From the NCBI RefSeq assembly GCF_003665065.1, contig NZ_RCHR01000007.1, positions 1 through 64,000 of the forward strand: 64,000 nt of DNA, read 5' to 3'. Position numbers and translations under genes: made by a program. The stretch comes from Oceanobacillus piezotolerans (lineage in GTDB: Bacteria > Bacillota > Bacilli > Bacillales > Amphibacillaceae). This document shows, piece by piece, positions 11,131 to 19,676 of this stretch. The notes under the pieces were generated by a model. The model saw only the letters and a program-made list of their open reading frames with translations, made no database searches and was not told where the DNA came from. Every line of letters begins with the position of its first letter. The first letter of the stretch is position 1.

Positions 11131-12528
11131 TTAGCTACCTTTTTCATACTGTAATTTAATCCACGGGCCTTCATTCTCTTCCTCTCCCTTAGGGAGCACT
11201 TGTCCTTTTTTTAGCCCAATTAACCACAGAACCTGATCCTTATTATCTACAACAATAGGCCATTTACCTCTTTCGTCATTTGCCACTTTGTAATCAATAA
11301 ATATATCCTTCACTTTCTTTGTTCCATTTAACCCTTTCCATGTCATTCTATCTCCAGGTTTTCTAGTCCTGACACGCAATGGAAGTTCTATGCTCTTGAG
11401 GTTACAGTAATAAGTAAAGACATCATTTGTCCTTATTTCATCTGCAAACACTGCAGTCAAAGAATCACCGTCAGGTAATATAACTTTACCCGGAACTGGT
11501 AATAATTCTTGAAAGGCATGATTTTTGGGGTTTTCAGGAAGGAAACGAAGTGTGATCGTATTGTATGACTTCTCTACTTTTAATTGTAATGGAAAATCAA
11601 TCTTAATATTCCCACTATGTTTCAATAATGACAAAAATTGTTCTTCATGAACATAAGATAAGTACTTTGGTAAATTCTTGTATAGATAGTTTAATATTAG
11701 ATGAAAGGCACGTCTTTGTAAAGCTTGGTCGTGTTCTAAAAACGTATTTATATCAAACGTTGCAGCCCGCTGTCCAGCCTCAAATTTGACGACATTTTCA
11801 ACAAGCTTTCTTGCTTCTTTTTGTAAAAAAGCCTCATCCTCATTCAATGTTTCACTTAACTGTTGGATTGTTTGATGTAAATTAGAATTTTTACGCTTTA
11901 AGAGTGGCAATACATGCTGTCTGAAGTAGTTCCTTGTATATCTCGTATCAAAATTACTCTCATCTGTCCTCGCCTTAATTTGATAAGATTGGCAATATGT
12001 TAGTATCTCATCCTTCGTAATACAAAGAAAAGGTCTAATAATTTCCCCTGTATGAAATTCCCTTCTTACTGGAATACCAGAAAGATTGCTTGATGAAGCA
12101 GAGCGAGTAAGTCTCATTAACATCGTCTCAATCTGATCATCCCCATGGTGCCCTAATACGAGCTTATCTCCTTTATAGACCTCCATCTGCTTACCGAAAA
12201 ACTGATACCTTAACTCTCTTGCCGCCACTTCTGTACCTAACTGATTCTCCTCCATATACAAAGGCACATCCAGCGATTGCCCAATAAAGGGAATATTCCA
12301 TTCCCCACAAATCTCTTTAACATAGCGAAGATCTTCTTTAGAGCTTTCCCCTCTCAATTGATGATCAATCGATAAAGCAATAATGCTTAAGTTAAAGCTT
12401 TGCCTTATAGAATTAAAAAAGTGCAAAAGCGCCATCGAATCAGGACCACCGGAAACGCCGATTAGTACCCTATCATCCATAGACAATAGTTGATGGTGTT
12501 GTATAAATTCTAGTACTCGTTGTTTCAT
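11131..12528 (-). CDS. tilS: tRNA(Ile)-lysidine synthase
   Basis: Modifies C34 of the CAU-anticodon tRNA-Ile to lysidine so that it reads AUA. The N-type ATP pyrophosphatase loop SGGPDS lies at residues 26-31 and the C-terminal TilS domains are complete (465 aa). The frame could open at an upstream GTG at 12546, but GGAG lies between that GTG and the ATG at 12528, which matches the family N-terminus. Confidence 0.96.
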   Translation of the reverse strand: MKQRVLEFIQHHQLLSMDDRVLIGVSGGPDSMALLHFFNSIRQSFNLSIIALSIDHQLRGESSKEDLRYVKEICGEWNIPFIGQSLDVPLYMEENQLGTEVAARELRYQFFGKQMEVYKGDKLVLGHHGDDQIETMLMRLTRSASSSNLSGIPVRREFHTGEIIRPFLCITKDEILTYCQSYQIKARTDESNFDTRYTRNYFRQHVLPLLKRKNSNLHQTIQQLSETLNEDEAFLQKEARKLVENVVKFEAGQRAATFDINTFLEHDQALQRRAFHLILNYLYKNLPKYLSYVHEEQFLSLLKHSGNIKIDFPLQLKVEKSYNTITLRFLPENPKNHAFQELLPVPGKVILPDGDSLTAVFADEIRTNDVFTYYCNLKSIELPLRVRTRKPGDRMTWKGLNGTKKVKDIFIDYKVANDERGKWPIVVDNKDQVLWLIGLKKGQVLPKGEEENEGPWIKLQYEKGS

Positions 12529-12616
12529 GTAAGCATCTCCAACCACTTAGCAAACTATTATTTCTTTTTATTATATAAAAAAACAGGGCAATAACCTAAC
12601 AATAGCCATTATTTCT

Positions 12617-13552
12617 TCATCCAATGAGAACAGATAGAAGATAATATCCACCGGCGATAAAAGAGATACTGGTTAATTCAATATACAATGAAACGGCTGT
12701 CATATTTTTCTTTGTCTTATTTTGTCTGCGCGTTTTCCTATCTCTATTATGGAGAATTTTTGCAAGCTCTTTTTTCATTTCTGTGCTGTTACGATATTTC
12801 CCCGTTAGAGCCCCTCTTAAAACCTCTCGATAAGGTGCTAGGGGTTTAACCAGATCCAGCTTCTTAAATAATATTTTCTCTGGGTGTGGCCCTCTAACAA
12901 ATCTCTTAGGATAATAAATATGCAGCATAATCATTGCTAAACAAAATAAATCATAGCTAGGTTCAGCACGTCTTGTTCCCATTCCCCAGTAACCTCTATC
13001 ATAAAACTCCGTGAATTCCTTTATCCCTCTACCTAATTGTGTGGTTCCACCGACATCGACAAAACGCACCCTTGGTTGGCCAGAGGAAACGATAAGATTA
13101 TCCAGCTTAAGGTCTCCAAATACCCAACCGGATTGGTGTAATCTCTCTAAGTCTTCCAATAACTGCATTAATAAGATTCCTATCCACCCTGAACCATGCT
13201 TTTTTAGAAAATCAGTAATCGTTTCTCCTTTTACATATTCCATTACATAAAAGGAATAAAGCTTTCCACTCGGAGACTTCCAGTCATCTACATCTAATAA
13301 ATAAGGTCCAAGACGACTTCCTTGGACCTGTTGTAATGACTTTAAGACGTTTACTTCAAGCGTCATTGATGTGCCTTTATCACTTATTTTCAGTGCTGCT
13401 AGTTTTCCATTTACATCACACAAGTATACTGTACCAATAGCACCTTCTCCGAGCTTCTTATGAATCCGATAGTTTTTTTGATGCCATTTTCCACGAATAA
13501 TTGTGCCTGTTTTCAATTTAGATTCAAGCTTCGAATGCGCCTGGGTCTTCAT
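12617..13552 (-). CDS. yabT: Membrane-anchored serine/threonine protein kinase (YabT-like)
   Basis: Hanks-type kinase of 311 aa with a glycine-rich loop (GEGAIGTVYLC), the catalytic loop written FGDLKLDN in place of HRDLKxxN, and DVG in place of DFG. A C-terminal hydrophobic segment (about 286-309) anchors it. In B. subtilis YabT is a sporulation-associated, DNA-activated kinase. The start overlaps the yabS frame by 29 bp and has AAGGAG upstream. The changed HRD and DFG motifs are noteworthy, but the catalytic Asp, Lys and Asn remain. Confidence 0.9.
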   Translation of the reverse strand: MKTQAHSKLESKLKTGTIIRGKWHQKNYRIHKKLGEGAIGTVYLCDVNGKLAALKISDKGTSMTLEVNVLKSLQQVQGSRLGPYLLDVDDWKSPSGKLYSFYVMEYVKGETITDFLKKHGSGWIGILLMQLLEDLERLHQSGWVFGDLKLDNLIVSSGQPRVRFVDVGGTTQLGRGIKEFTEFYDRGYWGMGTRRAEPSYDLFCLAMIMLHIYYPKRFVRGPHPEKILFKKLDLVKPLAPYREVLRGALTGKYRNSTEMKKELAKILHNRDRKTRRQNKTKKNMTAVSLYIELTSISFIAGGYYLLSVLIG

Positions 13553-14255
13553 TTTTAAAGCTCCTTAATAGCGTCTTTTTACTAAATTGATTGATTGCTT
13601 CACGTATTGCTGGACCCGTTGGTGTAATTCCTCCGCTCGTTAGCTTTGGAAAGACTGAAGAAATAGAGTCTAACTTAGGTGACCAATCGAGAATTTTTTG
13701 TATATCTTTTCGCTTACCAGGGAAACTATAAACACAGAAAAGATTTTTTCCAATGCGTGAATTAAGACTTATAGATAAATCAATTAACGATTCTTTTACG
13801 GTAGGGAGCTTATCATGCATACTAGCACTTGTATCTACCAGAACAAGTACTTCTAAATTGCTTGTTTCACTAATATCTTCTACAACTTCTATAATTTCGC
13901 CGCGCTTTTCGGGAGCAACATCATCTAATGTTTGCTCTCGCCCTAATATTTGCTTTAATTCCTGGTTAACGAACCCTTGTATAGTTTGTGTCATGGCTTG
14001 CCTAGTAACCATTTGAATGGTTTGGGAAAGTGACTCTGGATAAACAATCTGGCTAACACCACCACCGGCCGTGGCAATATCCTCCACTTCTCTTAAACCT
14101 TCGACATCTTCATCATATCCCTCATCCAAAATCCCTATTACATTAACAGCTATTCCTTGCTCAAAAGCTAATGCTGCTACCTCAGAAGGATCTTCACCCT
14201 TATTAGAGCAACCATCTGTAATCAATAAAATCTGTTTCAACGTCCCTTTTTTCAA
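13524..14255 (-). CDS. yabS: VWA-domain protein YabS
   Basis: 243-aa protein with two von Willebrand A-like halves. The N-terminal half has LLITDGCSNKGEDP and the second carries a MIDAS-type DTSAS at 141-145. The start codon is TTG, fixed by GGGAGG 8 nt upstream and the family N-terminus. It is paired with the kinase yabT as in B. subtilis, where both are expressed during sporulation. The molecular function is unknown. Confidence 0.88.
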   Translation of the reverse strand: MKKGTLKQILLITDGCSNKGEDPSEVAALAFEQGIAVNVIGILDEGYDEDVEGLREVEDIATAGGGVSQIVYPESLSQTIQMVTRQAMTQTIQGFVNQELKQILGREQTLDDVAPEKRGEIIEVVEDISETSNLEVLVLVDTSASMHDKLPTVKESLIDLSISLNSRIGKNLFCVYSFPGKRKDIQKILDWSPKLDSISSVFPKLTSGGITPTGPAIREAINQFSKKTLLRSFKNEDPGAFEA

Positions 14256-14387
14256 TGTATATACCTCCCTTGTTAACCACTAGCATCATCCCCAGAAAAA
14301 TAAGAGAATATACATAAAAAAGGTGTTGTGGATTACAGAGAGTCAGGAAGAATAAGACAGATTAGTTGAGATCGATAATAGCAGACA

Positions 14388-14426
14388 TTAAAAAAGGCTA
14401 CTATTCATAAACGAACATTAGCCACT
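14388..14426 (-). terminator. spoIIE terminator
   Basis: Imperfect hairpin GGCTAATGTTC / GAATAGTAGCC followed by T6 on the minus strand, about 30 bp after the spoIIE stop. Confidence 0.65.
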
Positions 14427-14455
14427 GTAAAGAAATACTCTATTGTTCTAACAAA

Positions 14456-16906
14456 CTAGGCATTTTTCCCATACAATGGAATGGATGCCCACTTTGGCTT
14501 ATTTTTCTGAACCTTCGCTACTACAACTGTCATATCATCATCTATTTCCCCTGACTTGGTTCGAATAACTTCCTCGAGCAATATATCTGCAATCTCTTGT
14601 GGATCTGTAGTAGTCATTTCACGGAGCTTTCTCTTCATCCAGAGGTCTGTATTCTCAACATGCATGGGTCCATCGAAAATACCATCACTCATCATAATTA
14701 GCAGGTCCTCTGAAAGTAATTGTTCACTCACTATTTCTACATCTACATCTTGGATGATACCAATTGGCAAGTTACTCGCTTCTATCTTCAAGATATTATC
14801 TCCACGTTTAATAAAACTAGGGGTGGAGCCAGTTTTCAAAAACTGTACAAATGCATCGTGCAAATCAATTACTGCCAAATCTAATGTAGCAAACATCTCA
14901 TCGGTTGTTCTTAGAGATAGAATGGAATTAATTGATTTAATTGCAACCTTTTCTGGTATTCCTGTTTGTAAAATTTGCTGAAGTAATCGCAGTGTCTCCA
15001 TGCTTTCCTCTCTAGCCCTCTTTCCATTCCCCATCCCATCACTGATTGCCATTGCATATTTTCCAGCACCTAATTCTATGGTGGTATAGCTATCACCTGA
15101 AATAATCCCTCCACCCTTAGCTGCATTTGCAGCACCCGTTACCACGATAAATTCTTTTGCGGAGCTAAATGCTAAATAACTTGTCCCATTCGGAAATGGA
15201 GAGATCTCCTCCTGCTTCACTACAACCATTTCATTCAATATATCAGACAGAATCGGTGCAATTAATTTTGCTCCTTCTCCATGATAATTATAGAAAGAGG
15301 CTGTTAATTCTATATCGACATTCCCCTTCTCCAGAGAAAAAATATCTAACTTCTCAATTTCAATACCTATATGCTTCAAGGATTCAATAATCTGATTTTC
15401 CTGTAACTCATGATTTTGCCTTTCTTTAAGTATTTCCTTAGCAAAGTCCTCCATTACTTCGGAAACTCCTTGTAACTGGTCTGCAACCAGTCGCTTACTC
15501 TCTAATACTTGCTGTTTTAGTTTTCGATTCGCATCAAATAAGGTCATCTCTTCCTTCATAATCTCTACTACTTTTTTGGATTTAACACAATGATTCTCAA
15601 ATTCCCTCAGTGTTTTAATGTTTAGAAGGCCCTCTCCTTCCATATCCTCCTTCATATCTGCCATTAAAGAATAAGTAGAGTCAAATTCTTTTTGCCAACA
15701 CCGATCTTTCATAAAGCAAGTCTGACATGACCTTTCCGTAACCTGAGAGAGAAAGTAATCGGTTTCCTTCCTTTTCTCACTTTCATCCAGGCTTACTGAG
15801 TCCATTGTATCGAAGCTTTTTGCCAAGGCGCCAAACACGTCAGAGAACTGTTCTACCCGTTTAGCTGTTACATTACGGATTTTCTGCAAATATCGATCTT
15901 GCTCATTCTTGTATTCTTCTGTCCCTGGAATATATCTGGATATTTGAAGTATCCAAGCTGCAGGTGTTAGAAAGAATAGTAAAATGGCTACTGATGATTC
16001 TATTATGGACGGAATTAAGTTATCAGAACTTCCATAAATTCCAATTAAAAATGTTCCTACAAGTAACCCGACTCCAACCCCAACCTTTCTCCCTTCCTTC
16101 AGCAAGCCCCCTAATAAGCCTGAGAAGGCAAGTAAACTCATTTGATATAGATTAGCAACATTCGCTAATGATAAGATCAAACCGGCAACAACCCCTACCG
16201 TAGAACCGATAGATGCACCACCAACAAAGGCAAATAATAAAACAAAGTAACGAGATAAAGTTTGTTCAACCGACGCCCCATAGAAATCCCAACCGATTGT
16301 TCCAGTCAGGATAGACGCTATAAGAATTATCATACAGACGATCTCTTCATTTTTCAGAGTGGGTTTATAACGTTTTGGTGATATTAATGGAATACTTTGC
16401 ATAAATATTAAAACAAGAACAGATCCCAAAACACCTTCTACTACCATTAGCATCCATTCGTAGGAAGAAAGCGGCCCATGAAACGAATAGATCCCAAGCC
16501 GGGCTAATGCCATCGAAAGAAATACAAAAATGGGGATAAGCACTTGTTGATTTCGCTTATTCTTAAACAGAGCTGCAATAAAAATAAACACCGTTATCGA
16601 GAGCAAAATAAAAATACTATGAGTAACCGAATAAGTCAAAGCACCGAGCAGAATAGCAACCATTGTTTTGAAGGTCATCTCCCGTTGGACAAACCATATC
16701 GTTGCAATAAATGCTACAGAAAAGGGGGAAACATCTGTTAAGATGATAGCCCGTCCAAGTAAAAACCCGACAATAAGAAATAAAAGTCCTTTTTCATACA
16801 GCAGGGCCTTTATATTTACTCCAAGCTTTTTCTTAAACTTCCCCGCCTGATCAATCTTCTCCATTCCAAACTCTCTCGCATTCGCCTTTGGTAGAGTTTC
16901 CATCAT
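14456..16906 (-). CDS. spoIIE: Stage II sporulation protein E (PP2C phosphatase)
   Basis: Dephosphorylates SpoIIAA to release sigma-F in the forespore and takes part in polar septation. About ten transmembrane segments occupy residues 35-320, a central FtsZ-interaction region follows, and a PP2C domain fills the C-terminal 220 residues (ISDGMGNGKRA, MMSDGIFDG). The likely start is the ATG at 16906 (816 aa), preceded by GGGAG. The frame extends 13 codons further, but those lie within or next to the promoter. Confidence 0.96.
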   Translation of the reverse strand: MMETLPKANAREFGMEKIDQAGKFKKKLGVNIKALLYEKGLLFLIVGFLLGRAIILTDVSPFSVAFIATIWFVQREMTFKTMVAILLGALTYSVTHSIFILLSITVFIFIAALFKNKRNQQVLIPIFVFLSMALARLGIYSFHGPLSSYEWMLMVVEGVLGSVLVLIFMQSIPLISPKRYKPTLKNEEIVCMIILIASILTGTIGWDFYGASVEQTLSRYFVLLFAFVGGASIGSTVGVVAGLILSLANVANLYQMSLLAFSGLLGGLLKEGRKVGVGVGLLVGTFLIGIYGSSDNLIPSIIESSVAILLFFLTPAAWILQISRYIPGTEEYKNEQDRYLQKIRNVTAKRVEQFSDVFGALAKSFDTMDSVSLDESEKRKETDYFLSQVTERSCQTCFMKDRCWQKEFDSTYSLMADMKEDMEGEGLLNIKTLREFENHCVKSKKVVEIMKEEMTLFDANRKLKQQVLESKRLVADQLQGVSEVMEDFAKEILKERQNHELQENQIIESLKHIGIEIEKLDIFSLEKGNVDIELTASFYNYHGEGAKLIAPILSDILNEMVVVKQEEISPFPNGTSYLAFSSAKEFIVVTGAANAAKGGGIISGDSYTTIELGAGKYAMAISDGMGNGKRAREESMETLRLLQQILQTGIPEKVAIKSINSILSLRTTDEMFATLDLAVIDLHDAFVQFLKTGSTPSFIKRGDNILKIEASNLPIGIIQDVDVEIVSEQLLSEDLLIMMSDGIFDGPMHVENTDLWMKRKLREMTTTDPQEIADILLEEVIRTKSGEIDDDMTVVVAKVQKNKPKWASIPLYGKNA

Positions 16907-16940
16907 TACAACCACTCCCGTTATCTTTTCCATTAAGTAA

Positions 16941-16968
16941 AACATAAGTTGTCTTCATTTTTTGTCAA
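16941..16968 (-). promoter_or_regulatory. candidate spoIIE promoter with a nearby 0A-like box
   Basis: TTGACA-N16-TATGTT on the minus strand, ending about 35 bp before the preferred spoIIE start. A 6/7 match to the Spo0A box (CGTCGAA on the minus strand) lies at 16995-17001, about 27 bp upstream. B. subtilis spoIIE is Spo0A-activated, so the pairing is plausible but unproven. Confidence 0.45.
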
Positions 16969-17197
16969 AAGAACAGAACTTGATTTATAAATCGTTCGAC
17001 GGTATTCTATTTTCCTTAAGAATGTCTATAAGTATGGAATATTTCTTGCTTTAGAATAGTGGGAGGAAAGGAATTTAATACGCTTGTTTTAAAACAGACA
17101 CATTTAATTTGGCGAAATAAAGATTCATATGTGGAAGGAAAGGATTTGTTCGCTTTCAGGGAAATCTACTAAATTTAAAAAAATATGTAATTACCTA

Positions 17198-17226
17198 TTG
17201 ACACTTTGAGCTACATGCTGTAATAT
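17198..17226 (+). promoter_or_regulatory. tRNA-Met promoter
   Basis: TTGACA-N17-TAATAT: consensus -35, ideal spacing and a near-consensus -10. The tRNA begins 20 bp after the -10. Confidence 0.85.
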
Positions 17227-17245
17227 ATTTTTTGTTGGCAATTTT

Positions 17246-17319
17246 GGCGGCGTAGCTCAGCTGGCGAGAGCGTACGGTTCATACCCGTGAGGTCGTGGGT
17301 TCGATCCCCTCCGCCGCTA
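17246..17319 (+). tRNA. tRNA-Met (CAT), elongator type
   Basis: 74-nt cloverleaf with an acceptor stem GGCGGCG / CGCCGCT (a G1-U72 pair), D-arm GCTC / GAGC, an anticodon loop TTCATAC and a TTCGATC T-loop. The sequence matches the Bacillus elongator tRNA-Met found near spoIIE. CCA is not encoded. In the T-stem the second pair is U-U (GTGGG / CCCTC), an unusual mismatch. It runs opposite to its neighbours and has its own promoter and terminator. Confidence 0.93.
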
Positions 17320-17326
17320 TCATATG

Positions 17327-17362
17327 AAAAAACCAGTTATCAAATGATAACTGGTTTTTTTT
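17327..17362 (+). terminator. tRNA-Met terminator
   Basis: Stem AACCAGTTATCA / TGATAACTGGTT flanked by A and T runs, 12 bp past the tRNA. Confidence 0.88.
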
Positions 17363-17392
17363 GCTTTTTTTAAATTATGTTAAGAGTAAAGA

Positions 17393-17745
17393 TAACTACA
17401 GTATAGTGCATAAAAACGCTCCGGAAAGTTTGAGCTTCTCGACTTTCATATTTATCACTGCAAAAAGACATTCAACAGTAGATTTGTGAAACGTTATTTA
17501 TAGAACCTACTCCACACTTAAAGAGAAAATCTCAATAAGCGTAGGCAGAATACGTAGACTCCTACGGGAATAGCACGTGTCCGAAGACCCCGCAGCGGTG
17601 GTTTTTCCGCGAGGAGGCTGAGGCCGTGCCCGTGGAAAGCGGAGTATTCTGCCGAAGCGGCTTCTAGCACTAACCACCATTAGAGCGAGCGAGATTATGA
17701 TCAGAAAATATCATTCTCACTACGTCGGATTTTCTATCAACTTCA
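17393..17745. repeat. MITE-like element B2 (internally deleted)
   Basis: About 353 bp sharing both ends and the middle with B1 at 51733-52201: left CAGTATAGTG, middle GAAACGTTATTTA, GC-rich module with GGCAGAATACG, and right ACTACGTCGGATTTTCTATC. The left GC-rich module present in B1 is missing. Here CCGGAAA (17421-17427) joins directly to GTTTGAGC, whereas B1 has 110 bp between them. Confidence 0.75.
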
Positions 17746-17753
17746 AAACAATA

Positions 17754-17797
17754 AAAAAAACAGATGCTTGTATTTAATCATACAAGCATCTGTTTAT
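17754..17797 (-). terminator. yabR terminator
   Basis: Stem CAGATGCTTGTA / TACAAGCATCTG with an 8-nt loop and a T8 run on the minus strand, about 50 bp past the yabR stop. Confidence 0.85.
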
Positions 17798-17847
17798 TAT
17801 ATATTCAAGAGTCTAGAGCATTAGCTTTGAATTATAGACAGCAACTG

Positions 17848-18252
17848 CTACCCTCTTCTAGCACCTCGACCTCCACGTTTGGATTCTGTATGCTTCTTCA
17901 AAGAGGCTAAACGATCTTCAGAATCTTTCAGAAAGCGATTCATCTTTGCTTCAAAATTCTCTTGACGTTCTTTTGGATTTTTTTGACGTACTTGTCGCAC
18001 GGGTCTTGGATTAGCATTAGCTTTCGCTTTCTTAATGGAAAGACCGATCTTCCCATCCTTTTCGACATTAATGACTTTTACCTCTACTTCGTCACCGACT
18101 TTGAGGTGGTCGTTAATATCTTTAACATAGTTTTCAGCAACTTCACTAATATGAACCAAGCCTGTTTTGCCTTTCTCAAGCTCTACAAAAGCCCCAAAAT
18201 TAGTGATACCAGTTACCTTTCCTTGCAGCTTGCTGCCTACTTCAATTGACAT
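17848..18252 (-). CDS. yabR: S1-domain RNA-binding protein YabR
   Basis: 134 aa. An S1 domain covers residues 1-72 (VGSKLQGKVTGITNFGAFVEL, IGLSIKK), followed by a basic, low-complexity tail rich in Arg and Lys that ends RGGRGARRG. It resembles general stress protein 13 and polynucleotide phosphorylase S1 domains. It lies next to divIC, as in B. subtilis. RNA binding is expected; the target is unknown. Confidence 0.9.
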   Translation of the reverse strand: MSIEVGSKLQGKVTGITNFGAFVELEKGKTGLVHISEVAENYVKDINDHLKVGDEVEVKVINVEKDGKIGLSIKKAKANANPRPVRQVRQKNPKERQENFEAKMNRFLKDSEDRLASLKKHTESKRGGRGARRG

Positions 18253-18321
18253 AAAAAAAATGCTCCTCCTTAAAAGATTAGATAAAGTTCAATTATAGTA
18301 TATTAATCAAATGGAAAAGTG

Positions 18322-18702
18322 TCAATATGACGGCTCTTCTTCAGGGATTTTAAAAATTAGTTCTCCTTCTTTAGAGAGGAAATAATTGGTTCTTGCAATA
18401 TCCAGAACATAATCCTCATTTTGAAGTAATTCTATTTCTTCCCTAAGCATTTTCTCTTCTTTCTCTAAATCTGCTAACTCTCTCTCGAGTTGTTCATACT
18501 GCTCTAATTGCTCCGCATGTACGGTACGCTGCTTTATATGATATCCGGCTATACAACCAAAAGCGAAGAGCATGATAAGTGAGAATAAGACCAAGCGACG
18601 AATAATTCTTTGTTTTTTTCGTTTTTGTCTTATTATATATGCGTCATATTGGTGCATGTAATTCGATTCGATTCGAGCCACGGATTTTCTTTGAGAGGCC
18701 AA
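18322..18702 (-). CDS. divIC: Septum formation initiator DivIC
   Basis: Bitopic divisome protein partnering FtsL and DivIB. 126 aa: a basic cytoplasmic N-terminus, one membrane helix (about 36-54), then a Leu/Glu-rich coiled coil (about 62-98) outside the membrane. It follows yabQ by 5 bp, so is probably co-transcribed with the sporulation genes yabP-yabQ as well as from its own promoter. Confidence 0.93.
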   Translation of the reverse strand: MASQRKSVARIESNYMHQYDAYIIRQKRKKQRIIRRLVLFSLIMLFAFGCIAGYHIKQRTVHAEQLEQYEQLERELADLEKEEKMLREEIELLQNEDYVLDIARTNYFLSKEGELIFKIPEEEPSY

Positions 18703-18707
18703 TGCGC

Positions 18708-19307
18708 CTACCTCCTCTTTTGATACACTTTTTTTAGCCAGTTATTAATTATATTCTTCATTTTACTATAAAATCCTGCTATTTGTATTAAATAATTTTG
18801 AATTTTTTTAGGAAGTAGTTTATAAAGGCCCTTTAACAACCACAGAAATGGAGTAAAAACAATCTTCAGCACAAACCAGAGAACTTTGCTAATCACACTG
18901 ACAATCCCTACAATAACAGTAAAAATAGCAATGATTATCCATTTAATTGGCTTAATGAATAAAGCTTGTACCAATCTCTCGAAAAAACGATAAACCGCTG
19001 TAATCATTCTAATTATCTGCTCTAATAAGCGTTTATACAATGCAGCTGCGAGAGCTTGGTACATAGAGAACCCTAATAGGCATGCAATAATCACATAGAA
19101 GCGAATTTCTCCAGCATTTACTCGAAATAAAACGTAGAAAACAATCAGTGTTTGAGATAACCAGAAGAGAATCTCCATCGTATACGTAAGGATTACGTGT
19201 TTTTTCCAATAAATTGAAAGTCTACGGTAGGTTTCTAATATGAGTCCCAAATAGAAACCACTCGACACCATCGCAAACATGGTTAAAAATTGCACGCTTA
19301 AGGTCAT
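18708..19307 (-). CDS. yabQ: Spore cortex membrane protein YabQ
   Basis: 199-aa polytopic membrane protein with four or five hydrophobic segments and a basic C-terminus. YabQ is required for cortex formation and localises to the outer forespore membrane in B. subtilis. It overlaps yabP by 4 bp, so translation is probably coupled. Confidence 0.9.
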   Translation of the reverse strand: MTLSVQFLTMFAMVSSGFYLGLILETYRRLSIYWKKHVILTYTMEILFWLSQTLIVFYVLFRVNAGEIRFYVIIACLLGFSMYQALAAALYKRLLEQIIRMITAVYRFFERLVQALFIKPIKWIIIAIFTVIVGIVSVISKVLWFVLKIVFTPFLWLLKGLYKLLPKKIQNYLIQIAGFYSKMKNIINNWLKKVYQKRR

Positions 19308-19606
19308 CTAAACAGCTTGCTAAAGAATCCTTTAGCTTTCTCCTGTCCTTGATCATCGACATAAGAAAATTCATAGATTTTACCTTTAATTGTTACAACG
19401 CCTTCCCCTACGTCTAAATTTTTTAATTGTAAATTCTGACCGCGAATGATTAAATAACCCATCACTGTTTCTAACAAGAATTCTTCGTTATCAAAGCTAT
19501 CTACTTCCTTAACCCCAGTAATTTCCAGTTCCTTACGATTATTTAATTTGACAGAGTGGTCCGTTTGTACTCTTGTAACATGCTCATTATTCTCATAAAA
19601 GTTCAT
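19304..19606 (-). CDS. yabP: Sporulation protein YabP
   Basis: 100-aa YabP/YqfC-family protein: a small beta-rich domain recognisable from LEITGVKEVDSFDNEEFLLETVMG and a C-terminal GKIYEFSYV segment. In B. subtilis it is sigma-E-dependent and co-transcribed with yabQ; it is needed for spore maturation. GGAGGG precedes the ATG, and a perfect 20-bp palindrome lies just upstream. Confidence 0.92.
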   Translation of the reverse strand: MNFYENNEHVTRVQTDHSVKLNNRKELEITGVKEVDSFDNEEFLLETVMGYLIIRGQNLQLKNLDVGEGVVTIKGKIYEFSYVDDQGQEKAKGFFSKLFR

Positions 19607-19623
19607 AAAAACGCCCTCCTTAT

Positions 19624-19643
19624 CTCATAAAATATTTTATGAG
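19624..19643. promoter_or_regulatory. perfect palindrome upstream of yabP
   Basis: CTCATAAAATATTTTATGAG is a perfect 20-bp inverted repeat next to the yabP ribosome-binding site. It could be an operator, or part of it (CATAAAAT) could serve as a sigma-E-like -10. It has no GC-rich stem or T run suited to a terminator. Confidence 0.5.
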
Positions 19644-19676
19644 TGGAGGGACAAGGATAGAACTTTATTATAGAGG

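Noticed and set aside
16942..16945. Upstream ATG for spoIIE at 16945
   Set aside because: It coincides with the putative -10 region and has no ribosome site; GGGAG precedes the later ATG.
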